Source: a virus. Taken from it: a DNA stretch of 41,303 bases. Below the pieces are notes generated by a model, which saw only the letters and a list, made by a program, of their open reading frames with translations, made no database searches and was not told the origin of the DNA. The stretch lies in IMG/VR virus record IMGVR_UViG_3300034072_001414, positions 1-41,303 of that record; one strand, 5' to 3'. Shown here one piece after another: positions 37,907-41,303 of the stretch. Made by a program: the position numbers and the translations under genes. How positions within the stretch are numbered: the stretch's first letter is position 1; each line of letters begins with the position of its first letter.

Positions 37907-38755
37907 ATGAACATTGGCAAGGACTTGGGGCAGGATCAGGCCGGCCCCTTCGATTTCTCCTCCATTCAGGAGGTCAAGCTCGGCCATGGCGCCCACAAGA
38001 GCGCGGCCGAAGGCATGTGCTTCATGGAAATGGTGGCCTGGTTCGCCGGTGAGGCGCACAGCGACAAGCCGGCCTGCGCCTGCAACGTCCTCGGCCGCTA
38101 TGGCATGGCACTGAATGATCGCATGCCCAATGATCTGCGCGACGAATTGTTGAAGCCGCTGGTCCCGATGATTGCCGGCACCCGCGGGTCGCTGGATGAT
38201 CGCATCGCCCGCGCGCGCTTCCTCGCCATGTGGTCCATCAACAAGGTGCTGTCGGCCCTGATGCGTCGGCGCGGGCAGGAGGCGCTCGCCATCGCCTGCG
38301 AGATCGCGGCCGACATCTCGGAAGCCCGCGCGGCCGCGCAGGCGGTCAGAAAATGGGCTGCTGATGCTGCTGCTGCTGCTTATGCTGCTGCTGCTTATGC
38401 TGCTGCTGATGCTGCTGATGCTGCTGCTGCTTATGCTGCTGCTGATGCTTATGCTGCTGCTGCTGCTTATGCTGCTGCTGCTGCTTATGCTGCTGCTGCT
38501 TATGCTGCTGCTGATGCTGCTGCTGATGCTGCTTATGCTGCTGCTGATGCTGCTGCTGATGCTGCTTATGCTGCTGCTGCTTATGCTGCTGCTGATGCTG
38601 CTGCTGCTGCTGATGCTGATGCGCGTCGCGAAATCTATGAAATCGCGGTCGAGGGCCTGCGCCAAGCCATTTTGATCGGCCCGCACGAAGGGTTCGATGT
38701 CATGATCGACCTGCGCGCCCGTCATGCCGATCTGGCCAAGCTCGTCGCGGCCTGA
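37907..38755 (+). CDS. Protein with long Ala/Tyr/Asp trinucleotide-repeat segment
   Basis: A 282-residue protein starting MNIGKDLGQDQAGPFDFSSI, with GGAGG five bases upstream of the ATG. The N-terminal 150 residues (VKLGHGAHKSAAEGMCFMEM, VLGRYGMALNDRMPNDLRDE, ARFLAMWSINKVLSALMRRR) look like a normal helical phage domain. Residues about 150-238 consist only of Ala, Tyr and Asp (YAAADAAA-type), then a normal end (EIYEIAVEGLRQAI). Within the repeat all codons are GCT, TAT or GAT, unlike the GCC/GCG-rich flanks, so it arose by repeat expansion. Function unknown; the repeat would form a long helix. Confidence 0.85.
   Translation: MNIGKDLGQDQAGPFDFSSIQEVKLGHGAHKSAAEGMCFMEMVAWFAGEAHSDKPACACNVLGRYGMALNDRMPNDLRDELLKPLVPMIAGTRGSLDDRIARARFLAMWSINKVLSALMRRRGQEALAIACEIAADISEARAAAQAVRKWAADAAAAAYAAAAYAAADAADAAAAYAAADAYAAAAAYAAAAAYAAAAYAAADAAADAAYAAADAAADAAYAAAAYAAADAAAAADADARREIYEIAVEGLRQAILIGPHEGFDVMIDLRARHADLAKLVAA
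38357..38622. repeat. GCT/GAT/TAT trinucleotide microsatellite
   Basis: About 88 consecutive codons use only GCT, GAT and TAT, giving a (GCT)-type microsatellite interrupted every four or five triplets. It is in frame and its ends are abrupt. On the opposite strand and in other frames it produces spurious Ser/Ile- or Leu/Met-rich frames. Confidence 0.97.
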
Positions 38756-39183
38756 TGCACGCCGCGCACTCTTTGGATCGAGGGGGCATCGCCCCCTCGA
38801 TCAACCCGGATCGCATTCCCCAGCGCGTCCAGCGTTCCCGCAAGCGCGGCGCAAAGATGGGCGATGGCGTGGTCTATGTCGGCCGTCCGACCATCTGGGG
38901 CAATCCCTTCACGCTGGAGCGGTTCAGCCACGCCCGGTCGATCCTGCTCTATGAAACCTGGCTGGAAGGCCGCCTGGGCGATCTGGAGCTGGAAGAGCGC
39001 GGCTTCTGCCCGGCCGAGATAGAGGCGCTGCATCGCCTGCGCCTGCGCGTACACGCATCCTGCGGCAAGCTCTGGCGACGCGATCTCGCCTGCTGGTGCC
39101 CGACGACCAGCAGTTGGTGCCATGCCAACATCCTGCTGCGCTTCGCCAATGACGATCTGCCACGCGCGAGCTTCTTCCAATGA
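38755..39183 (+). CDS. DUF4326 domain protein
   Basis: A 142-residue protein whose ATG shares one base with the previous stop. The core KRGAKMGDGVVYVGRPTIWG followed by NPFTLERFSHARSILLYETW is the DUF4326 signature (VYVGRP-x-WGNPF) and is followed by a conserved Cys/His-containing end (LACWCPTTSSWCHANILL). DUF4326 proteins are common in phages and plasmids; their biochemical role is not established. Four Cys and one His near the C-terminus may bind metal. It starts the second half of the right operon. Confidence 0.85.
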   Translation: MHAAHSLDRGGIAPSINPDRIPQRVQRSRKRGAKMGDGVVYVGRPTIWGNPFTLERFSHARSILLYETWLEGRLGDLELEERGFCPAEIEALHRLRLRVHASCGKLWRRDLACWCPTTSSWCHANILLRFANDDLPRASFFQ

Positions 39184-39434
39184 GCCGCCAGCCTCTCCAG
39201 CCCGGCGACGCCACCGCGCCATGGATCCCGGCCGATCTCTATTATCCGGCCGGGCCAAAGACCTGCCCGTGCGGCCATCATGAGGGCTATCACGCCCATT
39301 CGGGCGCCTGCCTGTTCCATCGTAAATGCAAGTGCGAGGGCCTGCCGCCCGAATGCTTCACCCCGCCGCCGCCGCTGCCGACACCGGGCCAGATCGCCCG
39401 CCACGGCCGACTGACCAGCCGTCTGGCCGGCTGA
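39180..39434 (+). CDS. 84-residue Cys-rich hypothetical protein
   Basis: An 84-residue protein starting MSRQPLQPGDATAPWIPADL. It contains CPCGHHEGYHAHSGACLFHR then KCKCEGLPPEC: several Cys and His in C-x-C and C/H clusters, strongly suggesting a zinc-binding fold. The C-terminus is Pro-rich. Its ATG overlaps the DUF4326 stop by ATGA and its stop overlaps the next gene by one base. The role is unknown. Confidence 0.72.
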   Translation: MSRQPLQPGDATAPWIPADLYYPAGPKTCPCGHHEGYHAHSGACLFHRKCKCEGLPPECFTPPPPLPTPGQIARHGRLTSRLAG

Positions 39435-39628
39435 TGACCACCGAACGCTCCGACACAGGGACACGCGTCCATCTGCATCGGGGCGAGCTTTACCGGCGCG
39501 GCCGGAAAATTCGCCAGCTGGCCGACATCCTGATGGACTGCACCGGCCCCAGCTGCACCGACATCCACCGCGCCGAACGCCTGCTTGCCGAAATAGCCGC
39601 CATCTGCGGCCAGGGAGAAGATGAATGA
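39434..39628 (+). CDS. 64-residue hypothetical protein
   Basis: A 64-residue basic, helical protein starting MTTERSDTGTRVHLHRGELY. It contains RRGRKIRQLADILMDCTGPS then CTDIHRAERLLAEIAAICGQ, with Cys residues near the middle and the end. ATG shares one base with the previous stop (TGATG) and the end overlaps the DHH gene by ATGA (39625-39628). Small, possibly DNA-binding; no family recognised. An upstream extension of the frame overlaps the preceding gene and is rejected. Confidence 0.65.
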   Translation: MTTERSDTGTRVHLHRGELYRRGRKIRQLADILMDCTGPSCTDIHRAERLLAEIAAICGQGEDE

Positions 39629-40527
39629 CTGATTGGAAACCAGACATCGTGATCTATCACAGCCCGTGCGACGACGGGTTCGGCTCGGCCTGGGCCGCAT
39701 GGAAACGCTGGGGCGACAGCGTCGAATATTTCCCGGCCACCTATGGCAAGCCGGCGCCCCATGTTACCGGCAAGAACGTCCTGATGGCCGATTTCAGCTA
39801 CAAGCTGCCTGATCTGCAGGCGATGAGCTTTGTCGCCCAGTCGATCGTCATCCTCGATCACCACAAGACGGCCCAGGCAGACCTCGCGCCCTATTTGTTC
39901 CAGGAAAAATACCCCGGCGTTATCGGCCCCGAGGACATCCCGGGCATGCTTCGCGATCTGGATGAGCTTGGCTGTCCCAAGATTGTTGCGATATTCGACA
40001 TGGAGCGCAGCGGCGCGCGCATGACATGGGACTTTTGCCAATCCGATTACGCCCCCGCGCTGATCCGCCTGATCGAGGATCGCGACCTGTGGCGCTATTC
40101 CATCACCGAAACACGGGCATTCAGCCTGTGGCTGCGATCGCACCCATACGACTTCGCGGTCTGGTCGCAGATCCACGATCAACTGGTGACCAATCAAACG
40201 GACATCATGCGCCAGGCTATCGCGATTGAAGGCTTTTACGACCAAAAGATTGCGGAGATCGTCCGCACGGCATCCCTGCGCATGATCAACAATGTCGCCG
40301 TGCCCGCCGCCAACTGCACCTGGGCCTTTGCCAGTGATGTCGCCCATGCCTTGCTTGAGGCGCACCCGGACGCGCCGTTTGCCGCCACCTATTACGACCG
40401 GGGCGACGGCTCGCGCAGCTACAGCCTGCGCAGCGAGGATGATCGCGACGACGTATCGGTTCATGCCCGCCGCTATGGCGGCGGCGGACACCGCAACGCC
40501 GCCGGTTTCGAGGTGCCGGCGCCGTGA
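39625..40527 (+). CDS. DHH-family phosphoesterase
   Basis: A 300-residue protein of the DHH/DHHA1 superfamily (RecJ/NrnA-like). Motif I: YHSPCDDGFGSA (residues 11-22); motif II: LMADFSY (53-59); motif III: ILDHHKTAQ (76-84), the name-giving DHH; C-terminal DHHA1 motif: YGGGGHRNAAGF at about 285-296. These residues bind two metal ions and hydrolyse phosphodiester or phosphate bonds, commonly in short oligonucleotides or cyclic dinucleotides. A phage copy could recycle nucleotides or remove host second messengers, but the substrate is unknown. The ATG overlaps the previous gene by ATGA. Confidence 0.92.
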   Translation: MTDWKPDIVIYHSPCDDGFGSAWAAWKRWGDSVEYFPATYGKPAPHVTGKNVLMADFSYKLPDLQAMSFVAQSIVILDHHKTAQADLAPYLFQEKYPGVIGPEDIPGMLRDLDELGCPKIVAIFDMERSGARMTWDFCQSDYAPALIRLIEDRDLWRYSITETRAFSLWLRSHPYDFAVWSQIHDQLVTNQTDIMRQAIAIEGFYDQKIAEIVRTASLRMINNVAVPAANCTWAFASDVAHALLEAHPDAPFAATYYDRGDGSRSYSLRSEDDRDDVSVHARRYGGGGHRNAAGFEVPAP

Positions 40528-41183
40528 AACTCGCGCCTGACAGTCCCGCCGGTCTGGGCGCCGCCATGGCCGGCGGGCGATCGGCCGCCAGCAAGAGCGA
40601 GCGGCGCGATTGGGATTATTACCCGACGCCGCTGGAATGCACCCAGGCGCTGCTGCGCGCGGAAATCCACCATATGCGCATGCACAGCAGCGCCATCTGG
40701 GAACCCTGCGCCCATGGCGGCCAGATCGTGGCGCCCGCCCGCGCAGCCGGATTCGACGTGTTCGCCACCGACATCCGCGCGGATCCCGCGCACGGCGTGG
40801 CGCGGCTCGACCTGCTCGCCACCCGCCGCCTGCTTGCGCCCGTCGTGCTGACCAATTTCCCATGGTCGCATGGCGCGGCGATGATCGACCATCTGCTGGG
40901 CCGCCTGCGCGCGCCCTATCTCTGCGCCCTGTTCAAGACGCAATATTGGCAGACATCGACGGAGGAAGGGCGCGGCCGCCTCGCCCTGTTCCGCCGCCAT
41001 CCGCCGGTGATGCGCTGGGACTGCACCTGGCGCGTCCAGTTCAAGCCGGGCGAACGCGATGCACGCGGCCGCCTCAAGCACAGCACCATGAACGTCAGCT
41101 GGTTCGTCTGGGACACCAACCGCGCCGGCCAGATGCAATGGGGGCTGCTCGGCAAAGACGGCCCCGTGGAAGTGGAGGGATGA
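40524..41183 (+). CDS. SAM-dependent DNA methyltransferase-like protein
   Basis: A 219-residue protein. WDYYPTPLECTQALL then IWEPCAHGGQIVAPARAAGF is a typical SAM-binding motif I region of phage class I methyltransferases (the Y-x-TP and EP-C-x-G elements), followed by FATDIRADPA. At the place of the catalytic (D/N/S)PP(Y/F) motif it has VVLTNFPWSHG, so Asn-Phe-Pro-Trp replaces Asn-Pro-Pro-Tyr, which may alter specificity or activity. A likely role is base modification of phage DNA. The ATG overlaps the DHH gene by ATGA. Confidence 0.78.
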   Translation: MKLAPDSPAGLGAAMAGGRSAASKSERRDWDYYPTPLECTQALLRAEIHHMRMHSSAIWEPCAHGGQIVAPARAAGFDVFATDIRADPAHGVARLDLLATRRLLAPVVLTNFPWSHGAAMIDHLLGRLRAPYLCALFKTQYWQTSTEEGRGRLALFRRHPPVMRWDCTWRVQFKPGERDARGRLKHSTMNVSWFVWDTNRAGQMQWGLLGKDGPVEVEG

Positions 41184-41184
41184 T

Positions 41185-41303
41185 ATGGAAAGGCTGATCT
41201 ATCTCGACGATTATTCGGACGAAGTCTGCCCCTGCGATCCGACACTGGATGCCTGGGCCGCCTGGCTGTCGAAACCAGCGCGCAATTGGGGCCGACGCAA
41301 GGC
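41185..41303 (+). CDS. Hypothetical protein, truncated by window end
   Basis: A frame starting MERLIYLDDYSDEVCPCDPT and continuing to the right edge, with GGAGGGA seven or so bases before the ATG and one base after the preceding stop. It has an early C-P-C motif and Trp-rich stretch (DAWAAWLSKPARNWGRRK). The gene belongs to the same operon; its length and family cannot be judged here. Confidence 0.65.
   Translation, partial: MERLIYLDDYSDEVCPCDPTLDAWAAWLSKPARNWGRRK

Noticed and set aside
38364-38675. Leu/Met-rich and Ser/Ile-rich frames over the GCT repeat
   Set aside because: These are out-of-frame readings of the microsatellite; only the Ala/Tyr/Asp frame joins normal sequence on both sides and has a ribosome site.
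1044-41303. Integrase or excision module inside the window
   Set aside because: No frame shows tyrosine-recombinase (R-H-x-x-R-Y) or serine-recombinase features; the module must be to the right of the window or absent.

Overview
This window appears to hold the last part of a chromosomal rpoC gene followed by most of a temperate podovirus-type prophage. The RpoC C-terminus, the high GC content with GC-rich third codon positions, and the style of the stable-RNA-type promoter after rpoC suggest an alphaproteobacterium, most likely a sphingomonad (Sphingobium/Sphingomonas type). That assignment is by eye and was not searched.

Layout. 1-807: end of rpoC and a strong intrinsic terminator. 808-1043: a promoter and what is probably the left prophage boundary; the other boundary and any integrase must lie beyond base 41303. 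1044-27309: one long minus-strand late operon, read right to left as terminase small subunit, terminase large subunit, portal, scaffold, major capsid, decoration protein, adaptor (T7 gp11-like), nozzle (T7 gp12-like), GNAT-like protein (T7 gp13 position), three or four internal virion/ejection proteins (gp14-16 type, one with a transglycosylase domain), a beta-helix tailspike, an esterase-like tail protein with an S74 chaperone end, then a lysis cassette (endolysin, holin-like, 28-residue membrane peptide, Rz and an embedded Rz1). Most genes overlap their neighbour by 1-8 bases. 27310-28533: about 1.2 kb without a credible gene, holding a late promoter with an operator, direct repeats, a dense iteron-like GGCAAC array beside AT-rich DNA (candidate phage origin), and another operator.

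28534-30997 carries small plus-strand genes, one low-GC secreted 'moron' on the minus strand, and a C4-type antisense RNA in front of a BRO-N antirepressor. 31026-35499 is the minus-strand replication operon (Cro/CI-type HTH protein, TOPRIM primase, unknown 264-aa protein, P-loop helicase, two small proteins). A second HTH regulator diverges from it at 35598. From 36154 to the end a plus-strand operon of tightly overlapping genes carries a DNA-binding-like protein, tiny membrane peptides, an Ala/Tyr/Asp trinucleotide-repeat protein, a DUF4326 protein, a DHH phosphoesterase and a methyltransferase-like protein.

The genes form a complete switch plus virion programme. The most notable pattern is a family of 21-bp operator-like sites (RATGTRYC-N5-GRNANAYY, some only half conserved) at nine places over 28 kb: between -35 and -10 of three promoters (late, replication and right operons), in the switch region, near the candidate origin, and inside the late operon ahead of the capsid and tailspike genes. 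The virion genes are T7-like in order, but no phage RNA polymerase or DNA polymerase is visible; the architecture is closer to temperate Bordetella BPP-1-type podoviruses, without any visible reverse transcriptase.
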